Source: Posidonia oceanica (lineage: Eukaryota > Streptophyta > Magnoliopsida > Alismatales > Posidoniaceae). Taken from it: DNA of 64,000 nt. The notes beneath the pieces were generated by a model. It saw only the letters and a list, made by a program, of their open reading frames with translations. It did not search any database and had not been told where the DNA came from. Below, one piece after another: positions 1-12,000 of this stretch (within the stretch, counting starts at the first letter, position 1; each line of letters starts with the position of its first letter). Made by a program: the position numbers and the translations under genes. The DNA lies in NCBI GenBank assembly GCA_037176725.1, contig JAZBRS010000054.1:15828001-15892000 (forward strand), in the 5' to 3' direction.

Positions 1-389
1 CATCAAAATAAGTCAAGAGATCCAATTCATTCTCATGTCGACAAAATCAAAATAAAGAAACAAAATCTCAGGCTAAGGAGAGATTGGCCGGAGTAGTCCA
101 AAAAACCCAGTCTTTTAAGAGTTTCCTCAAGCGTCGGGCTCGTTTTCAAGAGGTGCAGTCGATTCCATGTTAAGATCAGTTGGGTTGAACGGGATTTCGA
201 TTGCTACCGAGATATCAATGGATGGGGCCATAGGTGCGGAGATAGCCTGCGCTGCGTGGCCATGGTCCCAATCTTGCTGCATTTGCTAGATGGCTTGGGA
301 GATAAATGAAGCAGTTGACCCTTGACCTGTTAAAAGGTTTTCTGTCGAACAAGATGTGAGATGCAATATTTGATATAAAATTGAGGAAA
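1..389. other. Unassigned sequence left of the LINE
   Basis: No open frame, RNA gene or clear repeat was recognised. It lies downstream of the zinc-finger end of the minus-strand LINE and may be its decayed tail, but no poly(A) tract or target duplication is visible to prove it. Confidence 0.3.
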
Positions 390-2345
390 GATTTCTACCA
401 TGCCGCCTAAAAATAACGAAGTTTCTGTTAAGTCATATGCTCCAAAAGATTGCAATCACAAGAATGTTCCAGCCTTTCAAATTAATGTTAAACTTTACCA
501 TCTTGAATAATGAAAAAAATTAAGAAATACAAGCATCATTCAAAAAGATAGTGTTATTTAAGAAAAAATTCCAAATATTTGCAGACATAGAGCAGTGAAA
601 GAAAATATGGTCAGTAGTTTTCAAGTTATGACCACACAGCTCACAATGTGGTGAACCAGTCCAACCTTGTCAGATTAAATTAGATCTAGAAAGAATTTTA
701 TTATGTGTTGCAAGTCAAGCAAATACTTTGATTTTCAAAGGAGCTGCAAATTTCCATATACTCTTTCTAAATTTAAAACGTAGACCATCATCATTCAAAA
801 AGCCACAACAACACTTAACGGAAAATTCCTTATTTGGAGTTAAAGTCCACTCCAAGATATCATCCCCACCAGATAGACTTATAAAGTTCATTATGTCTAT
901 AAATTCCTACAGCTCAGGTGAAGAGTGGAAGGAGCTAAGTGAATCATTACTATTCACTGTGAAAATATCCAGCTGCTTATCATTATAATTCATAAACATT
1001 TTCTCAATAGTACATTTCTTATTACTAGATAAAGTCAAGTGTATTTCAAAACAGTATTATCTATCCATTTGTTTTCCCAGAAGATTGTTTTTTTTCCCAT
1101 TATTCAATGAGAATGAGGATAACAAGTTAACTATAGGGAAACAATTCTTTAATTCCTGCAAAAGGGGAGAGGCCCTATTAGAGGCTACATTAAGTAAAGT
1201 ACCAAAGTTATTAAAGGAAAAATATCTACTTTTAACTAGAGCAGGCCACTTAAGGCGCAAATTGTTTGCAAACAATTGCCAAAGTAGCTTACATTTCAAA
1301 GCCATAATGAAATTTCTAATGTTAATTATTCCCAACCCATCTTATTCCTTGTTCCGACAAATGTTTTGCCATTTAACCAAGCAGTAGCCTAAATGATATG
1401 TGGAATTGGATTTCCATAGGAAACGTCGACAAATGCGATCAATTTCCAATTCCACATTCTTGGGTAGATGAAAAACAGATAAATAATAAGTAGGGATGGC
1501 GGACAATAATGAATTGAGCAAAGTAAGCCTACCCCCAATGGATAAGTATTTGGCCTTCCAAGTGTCTAATTTAGTCGTGATTTAAATCAATCAGTATAGG
1601 AAGCTTTTTTATAGTGTAAAGGCAATCCAAAGTATGAGACTAGTAGAGATATGGAAGTACATCCCAAAATAGAACAAAACCTATCAATCAATTGATCTGG
1701 GACTTTAATCCTAGTAAGGGAGGATTTATTGAAGTTTATTTTCAGACCTGAACATGTTTGAAAACAACATAGTATTCTTTTTAAGTTAATAATACAATCC
1801 TCTGCTAGAGTGAGAAATAGGAGGGTGACATCAGCATACTGTATATTTAACACTTCAAGTTCAGAATAGGGGTATTGGACTCCCCTGATAAGATTATTTT
1901 GTTTTTTAGCACTAACATTTTGTTAAGAATGTAGGTGGCCACAATAAACAGTAATGGAGACAAAGGATCAGCTTATCTGAGACTATTTGAAGCTCCAAAG
2001 AAGCCTTTAGGGGAGCCATTTACTAAAACAGAAAATTTTACCGATGTGATACACATCCTAATCCATACAATTCATTTATCTCCACATACCAACCCTTTAA
2101 GTGTGTTAATAAGAAATTCCCAATTAACAATATCAAAAGCCTTCTCGAAATCTAACTTAAGCATAAGTCCAGGGATTTGTGAAGTGTGCGTAAGGTGAAA
2201 AGTTTCTTAATTACAATGAAACAGTCACTAATACTGCATCCTGAGAGGAAAGCATTTTGAGAATCATCCAAGATAGAATAGAGAATAGGACAGAGTCTAG
2301 CAGTTAGACATTTGGAGATAGTCTTGTAGTGTAATGACCTAGACT
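390..2345 (-). pseudogene. Decayed LINE (non-LTR) reverse transcriptase, ORF2 remnant
   Basis: Read on the minus strand from about 2345 leftwards, the translation carries the landmarks of plant L1-type reverse transcriptase in order. First come a stretch with TISKCLTARLCPIL and DSQNAFLSG, then a LEKAFDIVNWEFL-like block. These are followed by NGSPKGFF with ADPLSPLLF (the GFF...RQGDPLSPLLF block) and by QYADVTLLF, where the family has YADDTLLF, so one catalytic Asp is replaced. SGLKINFNKS follows near 1760. Near 585-660 lies the zf-RVT finger, with C-x2-C and an H...C pair in CELCGHNL and TDHIFFHC. Many stops and frameshifts break the frame, so it is dead. The 5' half of ORF2 (endonuclease) is absent. 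The sequence changes to simple repeat at about 2345, which fits the usual 5' truncation of LINEs. The endpoint on the left is uncertain. Confidence 0.8.
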
Positions 2346-2404
2346 TGGGGCACAGTGCAGGTTGGGATTTGAAGTTGCTTCTTCCCTCCTTTTCCCACTT
2401 CTCA

Positions 2405-2459
2405 TTCTTCTTCTTCTTCTTCTTCTTCTTTCTCTTTCTTCTCCTCTTTTCCTTATAAA

Positions 2460-2494
<35 letters not shown>
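2405..2494. repeat. Microsatellites (TTC)n and (AG)n
   Basis: A (TTC)n run at 2405-2431 is followed, after a TATA-like CCTTATAAAG at about 2450, by an (AG)n run at 2461-2494. Open frames crossing this block on both strands are low-complexity artefacts. Confidence 0.85.
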
Positions 2495-2500
<6 letters not shown>

Positions 2501-4059
2501 GACAAAGAGTGAGGGAGGAAGAGGAGAGGTTGTGTCGCCGTTGCCACCGCCGTCGAGAGGAGGAGACCCATAGTAGGCCGAGGTGGAGGAGAGGTGCGTC
2601 GCCGCTCGTCGTCGTCTCGCGACACTGGTGGAAGGTACACATCTCTTAGGCTTCCTCTTTTAATTCATAAATGAATAATAGAAAGCATGGTAGTGTGATT
2701 GTAGTATGTGATTTCTTGTAGAATTTTTTTAGAATTTATGGAGATTTATTGGCCATTAATGGCGTCGGGTGGAAGGTTTATTGTTTTGATATATGCATGC
2801 TTTGTTTGGATGATTTCTTGGCCCACATGTAATGGATTGAGACAATTCTTGTCCTAAATGATAGATCATCTCTAGATCTTCATTTTGATATATTGCATGT
2901 AATTTTTGGGTTTGTGTGGTGTGATTTGTGCTTTGGGGACATTAACGGACGAATAGTGCTATAAATAGTGCCCGTTTGTTTTGATTGGTGATTTCTTGTA
3001 ATCCGTCTAACGGATCTTTGTGATTCTTGTCCCAAATTGTAGATCGTCTCGAGATCTTCGTTTGGTTATGTGGTTTGTGTGCTTTGGTTGGCTGTGCAGG
3101 GACCTGTCATCATTCCCATTTTGAGTGATTTTAGGGTCGCCCTGTGTTGGGTTTTCTGTGCTCAATTGGTTCGGCATACCGAACCATTTCGGTATGCCGA
3201 TCTTGCTCTCCGGTTTCCACTAAACCCAGAAATTGGTCGACCGAATCCCTTCGGTCTACCGATTTGGCCCACGGGACAGAGAGGAGGCAGACCCTGGTTC
3301 GGTCTGCCGAACCAAACCCCTGAACCCATTCTTGGGTGATTTTGAGTTAAGTGTTGGGGTTGATTAATATTGCCTTTTAATAGTTTGTCCTTGTAGGTGT
3401 TTATGGCATACAAGTGATTAGAATAATCATTAGAATGATTCTAGGGAATGCCTAAATTACATTAGCAAGCTTCCCTGGGTATTGTGCTTAGAATAAAAGA
3501 CGATAGAACTTAGAAATATTAAGTTCTCCCCTAAATGAATTAGATGGACTTTAGGGTTCATGTTTAACCCTAGGATGAGTTGTTGGCTTAGTGTTTGGTG
3601 TGGTGCAATGAATAAGGTATTCAGTGGCACTGTTTGGGTGTTTGACACTGAACTAGTTGTGACTTACACAAGCCAGTAGGCGTCTTACACTTTGGCAACA
3701 AGACTTAGAGTTCTAGGTGCAGTTTGTATTGGTGTCCGATCTTGTAAGTTCAATGGGACTCCGAGACCGTTGCTCCAATTTTTGTATGGCTTTCTGGGCT
3801 GGACAGAGGAGTTGTCTGGGCTATGTTTTGAGATATGATTTTAAAGGATTTTTAGATGGATTTTCAAAAGGAAATACAAAGGTTTTGGAAAAGAATTTCT
3901 GAGGGACCGAGATTGAAGCTTCTGGCCGGCAGACTAGGGACGACTGATACCCCTAGATGATCGAGAGTCAGTTGCTTAGGATAAGGTCAGTGGTTTTCCA
4001 TGGTTTCAGAAGGAACCACAAAGGCCGGATAGCAATGGTGGACAAGGGACGACTGATAC
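2495..4059. other. Unassigned region between the LINE and element 1
   Basis: A GC-rich 150-bp block (2510-2640) is followed by AT-richer DNA with no long frame. One segment is imperfectly duplicated: 2848-2900 resembles 3020-3070, both with a TTCTTGTCC(T/C)AAAT start and an AGATCTTC end. It could be the LTR or leader of another retroelement, because it has the same type of dyads (3169-3313) as the LTRs further on. No ends, PBS or coding part can be shown. The phrase GGGACGACTGATAC occurs twice (about 3937 and 4046), the second time directly before element 1. Confidence 0.35.
3169..3313. repeat. Three inverted-repeat pairs, TCGGNNNACCGAA type
   Basis: Three dyads lie within 145 bp. At 3169-3201, TTCGGCATACCGAA is followed after a few bases by TTCGGTATGCCGA. 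At 3234-3262, TCGACCGAA is followed by TTCGGTCTACCGA. At 3285-3313, CAGACC is followed by TTCGGTCTGCCGAA. The variable centre of each arm (CATACC, TCGACC, CAGACC) is largely matched by its partner (GGTATG, GGTCTA, GGTCTG). Confidence 0.75.
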
Positions 4060-4188
4060 TGTAGATATCCCGTTTTGGCACTCCCTTTGCACTTTTAAGT
4101 ATCATTGCATCATGTCATGCTCCAATCATCCCTATAAGCCATTTCCTCAGCTTAAGTACTCTCAGAAAGCTCATTTGCCAGTTTGGAC

Positions 4189-4755
4189 TGTTAGACGCTG
4201 AATATTACAGCGTCTAACGTTAGACGCTTGACAGTCAGCGTCTAATGTTGAACGCTTCAGTTTCAAGCGTTCTATGTTGAACGCTAATTTCCAAGCGTTT
4301 AACGTCCCCAGCTCAGTTTATTTCCAAATCTGTCAATTTTCCTTTTGGATCCAAATCAATTTTCAAAGTCAAAAGGATTCACGTTGGCATAATCACCTCA
4401 TTAATTGATTGACACATGTCCCCTTGATTGCAAGGCCAAATTTGACAAGTTTTCAATCTAGGTGTGTTGAACACTGGATTTCCAACATCCAACGTAAAAC
4501 GCTGCAATTAATAGCGTTCTATAACCTGAATTTGTGCACTACAACTTTCCTTATTTGAAGCAATCCGATAATCAAATCCCTGCCTTCTTTAGTGGTCTGT
4601 TGACCAATCATTGACTTAATCTGGGCCTAATGATTGGTAATCAGTCGTTATTGGAGGAATATTCTTTTATTCTGGCAGCTGTGCCTCTCGTGGTCGTTGA
4701 ACGCTGGGATTCCAGTGTTTAACATAGAACGCTGTAATCTCCAACGTTCAACACT
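4189..4755. repeat. Dyad arrays in U3 of element 1 (GTTRRACGCT / AGCGTYYAAC)
   Basis: There are three clusters: 4189-4305 with four successive stems, 4464-4525 with two, and 4695-4755 with two. Arms vary in concert. GTTAGACGCT pairs with AGCGTCTAA in the first two stems, while GTTGAACGCT pairs with AGCGTTC in the next two. Neighbouring stems are joined by AACGTT, ATGTT or similar. The clusters sit in the U3 part, upstream of the TATA-like site at 4835, where retroelement enhancers normally lie; a regulatory role is inference. Confidence 0.85.
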
Positions 4756-4834
4756 TCTGAATTAGAAACTTTTTAATACAACTCCTCAATCATGCCTAAT
4801 TCGAACCAATCTACCAACTTTGTGTCCCCCTGCT

Positions 4835-4844
4835 TCTATAACAG
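4835..4844 (+). promoter_or_regulatory. TATA-like core promoter of the element 1 LTR
   Basis: TCTATAACAG lies about 80 bp after the last dyad cluster and about 690 bp before the LTR end. The relative LTR at 43935 has a clear TCTATAAATAGA at the same relative place, also just after its dyads. Confidence 0.45.
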
Positions 4845-5538
4845 TAGGGGCACTCCAACCTTGAGAAAGGACCATAAAATTTTGGGGAGAGAAGATTTTG
4901 AGTTGAGGAATTGGGGGACACGAACTTGAATTGAGGGACGAATTTTAGAGTGGAATTTGTGAGAGAGAGGTTGTGAAAATCAAGTGAGGGGAAAGAGAGT
5001 GCCAAAGAGCTCGAGTATTCTTCCATCTCTAACCATGCCAACAGCATCTTGCATTCTGCATATACACCATATCAAAAGAGGGTTTTCCTTTAGTGTTTTA
5101 TTTTACATTTTATTTCATATATTATTGTAGCTAGGCACTCAATATTTAATTGCAACCGGAGGGATAAAACCTCCTCGGGTAAGTATTTTTCTTTTTTGTT
5201 TCATGCCACTTTTTATTTATCTTGACTCACTTACTACACTATATTAATCCGTAATCTTTAACATTATTTTGCAAGGAAAAGAAGAAGAAGAAGAAGAAAA
5301 ACTCACCAAACACGGGCACCCTTAGGCGACGCTGGCGTTGTCCCAAGGTAGCCGAACCTGCAACACATATCATATCTCCCAAGACGTCTCAAGGGCCAGC
5401 GTAAGCAAACTGAGAGCGGTGATCACACCGGCTTCAACACACATGGAGTGAAGAAGTCGGGAAACAAGCAAAAGGGGACGTCGAGAAAGCAAAAAGACAA
5501 AAAAACGTTTTCTCCCTCAAAACCCCATATCCACAAAA

Positions 5539-5556
5539 TGGCAATCACGGTGGGAC
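5539..5556 (+). other. Primer-binding site candidate of element 1
   Basis: TGGCAATCACGGTGGGAC starts three bases after the LTR end. TGG is what a tRNA 3' CCA end would pair with. The same site, with one base different, follows the LTR of element 2 at 45515. The tRNA was not identified. Confidence 0.65.
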
Positions 5557-7069
5557 GGTTAAAAGTACCCCCGTGCTAAGGTGAGCATCCTTGTCTCTTC
5601 TTCTTTTTTCTTCTTCCTTGCATCTCTTCTTTATTTTCGTGGGTTTTTACGAGTGCGGCGAAATTCCTCATAGCATTTTGAGGCACCGCAACTTTTGTTT
5701 TTTTCCCTTTCTTTTTACGCCCAAAATACCTGTAGCCATCTTCCTTTTCTCTGTGATTCTCGGGAGTGGGGGTGGCTACTTAAAAATCTCAACTTCTCTG
5801 AAAAATTCTCTGTCAGTGTGTTAAACACCTGATTCTAAGCGTTCAACATTAAACACCCTAGTCTCAGCGTTCAACAACGTTGAACAGAAACTCTTCTGTT
5901 TTACAAATTCCTTTTGTTTTCTTTGTTTATAATAGGCTTGAGGATTAAAGTGTGAGGAGATCGGCTTTGCTGTAGGGACCGGAACTTTGATTTTCAGGTA
6001 CTTTTAAAATAAATAAAAAACAAACAAAAAAAATCAGGTTTTTCTTTGTATGACTTGTATGGCTCTTCTTGGGAACTAAATTGTTTGTATCTTTTCTTAG
6101 GCTATACAAATAACCCCTTAGATTTTGAGCACCCCTGTTGCAAGGATCTAAGAAAAGTGTTTATATTGTCACTTGTTTTTCCAAGAAGTCACATTTCTCT
6201 CCCTTGACTTTTGTAAAAATAAGTTAGAACCCTAAGCTAAGAATTGCTTTCTCGCTCCCCCTTTCAGTGGTTTGCATGTGAATGTTGTGTTTACGTGAGG
6301 GACCCAATTAATTCTGGGTACGCTAGGCTCTACCTCTACGGGGTAGGGATCTAAGTGTGCTCAGGCTCTCCCTAACATCCTCAAGAGTTGAGGTAGGGGG
6401 CAGTACCAAGAAGAAGCATTTTATCCTATTGTGAGGACCCCTAGACAAACACTCGAAGAAAAGCCATACCCAAGCTTAGGTACCCTGAGAGTCACGTAGC
6501 TTCAAAACACTAATAATCAAGCGAAAACCTTAAAATCCAATTGTTAATCGCTGTCTGAAAGTGTTATTGTGCAGCTGCCTGACACAGGAGTGTTGAATGT
6601 GTAGAAACCTGCGTTCTACGTTGAACGCCCCAGGTCACGCGTTCAACACATTGCTTGATTTATTTTTTCTATTTTATGGTGAGTGACTGAATGCCACAGG
6701 ATATTTAAACCAGGACTGATAGATATTCTAGTTTTAATTTTCAATTTCCTTCCTAGAAACTTGTATTAGAGTGCCAGAATTTTCTTGTAAATTTCATTTC
6801 TTTCCAAGTTTATTCCTTGTAATTTACTCCCATTTATAGCAAAAACAAAAAACAAAAAAAAAAGATCGAAAAAAAGCGAAAAAAAGAGAAAAAAAAGAGG
6901 AAAGAAAAGAAAAGAAAAAAAAAGAAATAGAGAAAACAAAACAAAAAAAGGGACAAAAAAAAAGTACTGCTAAGGCCATTAAACGCCTTTGTATCTGCGT
7001 TCAACGTTGAACGGCTGATCTCTAGCGTTCTACACTTCTAAGGCAGATATCCTCCTTCAAGTTGCTACA
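5557..7069 (+). other. 5' leader of element 1, with dyads and a purine tract
   Basis: No long open frame lies here. Three further dyad pairs of the GTTGAACGC type occur at 5817-5885, 6589-6650 and 6978-7035. A tract of nearly pure A and G (6838-6962) stands about 100 bp before the first gag ATG. Element 2 has the same arrangement, so both features are probably functional parts of the leader. Confidence 0.6.
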
Positions 7070-8384
7070 ATGATGAACCAAATATCCGAAGCCGACCAGT
7101 CAAGGCCAGACAGAGAAAGGTCAGAGACGGCCAGTGTATCAGGAGAGGAGCCTACTCTAATCATCTACCACCCTACCACCGGAGAAGCCCTGTATCTTGA
7201 CTCGATCTAGTACATATCCATGTATCAATTCTTAAACATTGATGCACATGCCCCAACGGGGACGTGCCAATATCCAAATACCAATCTCCAAGAGCCACCC
7301 CCTTAGTGAAAGGCAACAAAAGCCCACTGTGGACCATATCCCTGAAGAACTACACCAGGGACAATTTGGCAACCCACCGCCGGACACGAATCACCAAGGG
7401 CAAGGTACAATGCTCAATTGAGTATACAAGACAAGGGCAGACCCCTTGTTCCAGGAACAACCCCAATTCCCACGTGGCGAGTACAGAGAAAGGGTCAATC
7501 CGCTCTACGAGCACCAGGAGCCTCTTCTCCAAGCACTGACAGTCGGCAACCAGCCCCTGCCGGATTATCATCCTCACCAGGCACCTCACCCGCAACATGA
7601 GCCAGTCGCACCTCATCATCTTGGCAGTGGCTACCATCAGCAGCTCAATCATCAAGCATCCAACTCGCACATCCCGACCCCGGCGGCCGGAACAACAAAT
7701 TTGGATGAGATAAGGAAAGTGCTCAGCGCACTAGGGGTACACACCCAGGCTCCAGTAAATTTTGACATGAGCCGATTTTCCCCCTTTAGACTTCCTCCGA
7801 ATTTTAAATACCCGAAGACTCCCAAGTTCAATGGAATCACGAATCCACATAGTCATCTCGTGCATTTCCAGATGGAGTCAGCCCCCTACTTCTATGACTT
7901 GGGGCTTGTTATACATTTGTTTTTCTATTCATTAGAGGGTGAACCCATGGATTGGTTCCTCACCCTCTCCAAGGAAGATCTCACCAGTTTTGAGAAGATT
8001 CGAGAAAGCTTCCTTACCAAATACTAGCACAAGATTGATCCAAAGCCCACCTTTCATGACTTAAGCAAGGAAGTCATGAAGCAAGGCGAAAGCTGGGCAA
8101 CCTTCGCCAACAGATGGTGAGAAATGGCAGCCAGATCAGGCCTAACCATTCCAGAAGGACAAGTGGTCCAGACCCTCATTGCAAATACTACTGGACTAAT
8201 GAAGAAGGGACTTATAAATGCTTATTGTCCCAATGTAGCAGCTCTTTATGAAGTCGCCGCCTCTGTCAAGGAAAATCTGCATGAATTCATAGAGGAGCCC
8301 AAAAAGAACAGAAAGGCGCAAATGGTGAAAGGCATGTCTCGAACAATAAACAGAATCAATGCCGCGCCAAAGCCACAAGAGTAA
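7070..8384 (+). pseudogene. gag of element 1 (capsid domain, broken)
   Basis: Two ATGs at 7070/7073 open an N-terminal piece (MMNQISEADQ) that soon meets stops and frameshifts. From 7239 the frame is mainly one. A Pro/Gln/His-rich N-terminal part leads into the Retrotrans_gag fold between about 7740 and 8120, with FNGITNPHSHLVHFQ, LFFYSLEGEPMDWF, SFEKIRESFLTKY and ESWATFANRW. It lines up with gag of element 2 (YNGTEDPRNHIAAFT, FFKTLEGEALKWF). Stops interrupt it at about 8025 and at 8118; the latter is TGA where element 2 has an Arg codon. It would have formed the particle shell; it cannot do so now. Confidence 0.85.
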
Positions 8385-9084
8385 AGAGCTGCAGTGACTC
8401 ATGAGCCACAACGGAGCCATCCTCCCCAGCAGCAAACATGGAGCCAACCTTCCTAACAAACATGGAGCCAACCTCCCCAACAACATGGGCCCATCCTCCC
8501 CAGCAAACATGGAGTCATCCTCCCAGAAGCAGTCTTGGAGTCGCCCTCAGCAGCAGACATGGAGTCATCCCCCACAACAGTCGTGGAGTCATCCCCAGCA
8601 GCAGCAAATCTACCCCTAACAACAGCAGTGGAATGCTCCTCGGCAACCATGGAATAGGGGCAATCAGGGCAACCAAGGTAGCAATAGCAATCCCCGTAAT
8701 AACAACAGGAACAGGGGCAATTATTATAATGTTCCCCCTCTACAGCTACTACCACCTAGAGGGTCAAAGCGGGATCATTACCCTCCTCTACCGGTCACTC
8801 TAGCAGACATGTTCATAGAATTGGATGGTGCAAAAGCAATCGAACTCCCTCCAACCAAGCCAGAAGCTCCAAACTGTGACCAGAGCAATATTGCCCATAC
8901 CACAGAAGACGCAGTCACAACATAGACGACTGCTGGACCTTCATAGATATAGTCTACGACATAGTGGAGGCAGACTTGTTTGAATGGGATGTCCTAGTTG
9001 AAAGAGCCAAATAGCGGGAGCAAACAGGGGCACGCCAATAGATCTACAACAACCCCCTCCCCAACCATAAAGTAATGGCGTTTA
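8385..9084 (+). pseudogene. gag C-terminal tail of element 1: Gln/Trp-rich repeats and knuckle remnant
   Basis: From 8405 to 8600 a unit of about 27 bp repeats and codes for variants of QQTWSHPPQ. Beyond it a block reads like the zinc-knuckle neighbourhood of element 2 (there NGHTLEECYVLKDRIYDL; here pieces such as AHTTED, then DDCWTF and DIVYDIVE in another frame). Frameshifts are frequent. The frame runs into the GGGAC target duplication of insertion A and resumes after it at 12981 with NEIPVAHDPQ, which matches the order in element 2. Confidence 0.65.
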
Positions 9085-9089
9085 GGGAC

Positions 9090-12000
9090 TGTAGTAACCC
9101 TGAAAATTGACACGTCCATGCACGCTGCCAAAGCTCGCGCGCATCGACTGATTAGAGGCCACTATTAGTGAGTGGATCCGAGGAAGGAAATTCGACTCGA
9201 AAACACCGAAAAAAGGCAGAAAAACAAAGATAAAGCAAATTCGGAGTCGCCATCTAGTCTATTAAATCGGAAGACGAGGAAAACCGAGGAAAAGCATGAA
9301 AGCATGCAAATGGGTGCAATGCTATGCAGAAATAAATGACACGTGCCTAGGATGAGGGCATAATAGTCATTACGGGCCAAGAGAAAGGGTAAGGACTCCT
9401 GTTACGCACAGGGAAGGTGTTAGGCACCCCCGATACGCCCAGAATCGGTCTTTCTAGGCTTCTCGCTCGCATATGCAGGAAGGTGCTTGCTTTAAATGCC
9501 TAAATGCCATGAATGCTTAATTGCATGCTCAAATGTATGCTCAAGACGCCATGATATGTGATGGGAATTAAATGTGCAGTCTATATGCTCAGCAGCGCTG
9601 CCAGTGTTCTGAATTGGGTGTGCCCTGGTTCATAAGAACTCCAAACTGTAAGAATCACTGCCCTAGATGCAATGCAGGCGAGAAACAAAACGTCGGAAGA
9701 AAACCATGCAATGCAAGGATGCGGATGCAAAGGGAAACAAAACAGAAGCAGAAAACCATGCAATGTAAGGATGCGGCAAGCAAAAGGAAACCAAGCAGAG
9801 GCGATAAAGCCTAATCTACATGCTCGAGAAGACAGATTGAGAAAACAATGTGTGCAATGCAAGTAATAAGGCAATGATTGATATGCAGTGACCTAAATGG
9901 GTATAACTTGATGATCTGATGCCTGATCTGAATAAACTTAGGTTGGAATGAAAGATCATTCAAATAGGAAGATCTGGATGATTAGATCATAAAGATCCAA
10001 CGGTTTGATCAAAAGTTATTCAGGGATCAAGCTAGATAGACCAAGGGCCAAATGAAACCCATTGATGCAAAAGAGGTCAAACTGGGGGTCTAAATGCAAT
10101 ATGCCCATGTATGCAAGCAATGCAGCAAGGTTCTACATGCAATGAAACCAATGATGCTGGAAAAAGTGCAAGGGACAACATGCAATACCATGAAAGTGCA
10201 ATGCTTGCAACAGTTAAAATATTGGACCTAAAAGCAATATAGATAAACTACTGGGCCTAAGTGCAATGTCATGAAAAAGATGCAATGCAATATAGTTAAA
10301 GTGTGATAAAAAGTCATCATGCAATATAGTAAGCAAGTAGGGGCAAAATGCAACATCAGTTAAAAGAATGCATGCAACAGTTTAAAGATTGGATTAACAT
10401 GCAATAAAAGTAAACTGTTGGACTAAACTGCAATGCAATATGGTTGCTAAATGATATTAAATGAAAGATGAATGCATGCTGGACCTATATGCAAATAAGC
10501 TAAACTGCAGGGCCTAAAGTTAATGCAATATAGTTCTAAATGCAGTTTAAATGAAATGTTGAATGCATGCTGGACCTACATGCAAATAAACTAAACTGCA
10601 GGACTTAAATGTAATGTAATATAGTTTAAAAATGAAATTAAATGAAATGCTGAATGCATACTGGACCTACATGCAAATAAACTAAACTGCAGGACTTAAA
10701 TGTAATGCAATATAGTTTAAAAACGAAATTAAATGACTACTGAATGCATGTTGGACCTACATGCAAATAAACTAAATTGCAGGGCTTAATGTTAATGCAT
10801 TATAGTTTTAAATGCAATTTAAATGAAATGCTAAATGAATGCAGGACTTATATGCAAATAAACTAAAATGCAAGACTTAAATGCAATGCAGTATAGTTTT
10901 AAATGCAATTTAAATGAAATGCAAAATGAATGCAGGACTTATATGCAAATAAACTAAAATACAAGACTTAAATGCAATGCAGTATAGTTTAAATGCAATT
11001 TAAATCAAATGCTAAATGAAAGCAGGACTTAAATGATAATAAACTAAAATGCAGGACCTAATTTCAATGCAGTAAGGTTAAAAATCGAAGAACTTAAATG
11101 ACATTAATGAAACAGTAAAATCCGAGCGGCTAGCGAGGGGATTGCTGGCGGTGGAGATCGGTGGCCTGCTAGAGGCTGCCTTCGGCCTAGGCGGCCGCAG
11201 AGCAAGCATGGGGGAGGTCCGGCGAAGTTGTGCAGGCGGTAGGACAGCGGGCACAGCGGCTGAGTGAGGCGCAGTCAGTCATCGGAGAATGCTCGAGCAT
11301 GCCGGAGCCGGAGAAAAGGATTGCTGCGGCGAACCAGCGGGTCTCTGGCCAAGAGGAAGGGCCAAGAAGCAAGAGGAGAGGATTCTGAAGGTGATGGAGG
11401 CTTCAGCGGGCTGTGACGACGTGCGGGATGCTCCCCTGACGTCGGTGGGTCACGACAGTCGTCGCTCCGACGGACGGCGGTGCTGGAGGCCATGACGGGG
11501 CATGGGCGGCACTCGGATGAGTCAGGCGGCGTCCGAAGAAGGTCTGGAAGAGATTCGAAGGGGCAGAGGCTGACTGGTGCGGCGAGCTGCAGTTTCTACC
11601 GGCGGCTGTTGCTGGAGAAGAAGAAGAAGATGGCGAGGCAGGAAAAGAAATACACGACTCGACATACGCAATAAAGGGGCAAATAAGCAAGAGAGGGGCA
11701 AGGCGAAGCTCTGGGAGGAATCGGTTACCTGAGTGCGTGTGCGGAGGAGGCTGCCGACGTCAGGTGGGTTCAGCTGGCGATGTCGCAGGCGGAGGAGGAG
11801 CTGGAGGCGACGGTGGCTGCTCGGCGCGATTGGGTCGAGTCAGGCAGCGTCCTCCGGTGCTGAGGAAAGTGTCAAATCTCTCTTCTCCCTCTCAATTCTC
11901 TCTTTCAATGTTTTGGGTCTCCTCTGTAAATTTGAATTCTCTCTTCCCTCTCTCACTGTGTATGTCTCTCTCTGTGTGGTGGATTTCTCCGGTGGGTCTG

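Larger units (their letters stand above)
4060..5535 (+). mobile_element. 5' LTR of element 1
   Basis: It starts TGTAGATATCCCG and ends CCATATCCACA, three bases before the primer-binding-site candidate. The start matches the two other LTRs that begin TGTAGATATCC (33515 and 43935). The length is about 1.48 kb. U3 carries dyad arrays (4189-4755) and is followed by a TATA-like TCTATAAC at 4835. The boundaries come from the TG/CA ends, the LTR start shared with the relatives, and the PBS position. No second copy was found to confirm it by pairing. Confidence 0.75.

Noticed and set aside
2152..2640. 162-codon minus-strand frame
   Set aside because: It joins microsatellite translation to a real LINE fragment by chance; only the LINE part has meaning.
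5591..5824. Ogre-type extra ORF1 before gag
   Set aside because: Only 77 codons, low-complexity hydrophobic, with no counterpart in element 2.
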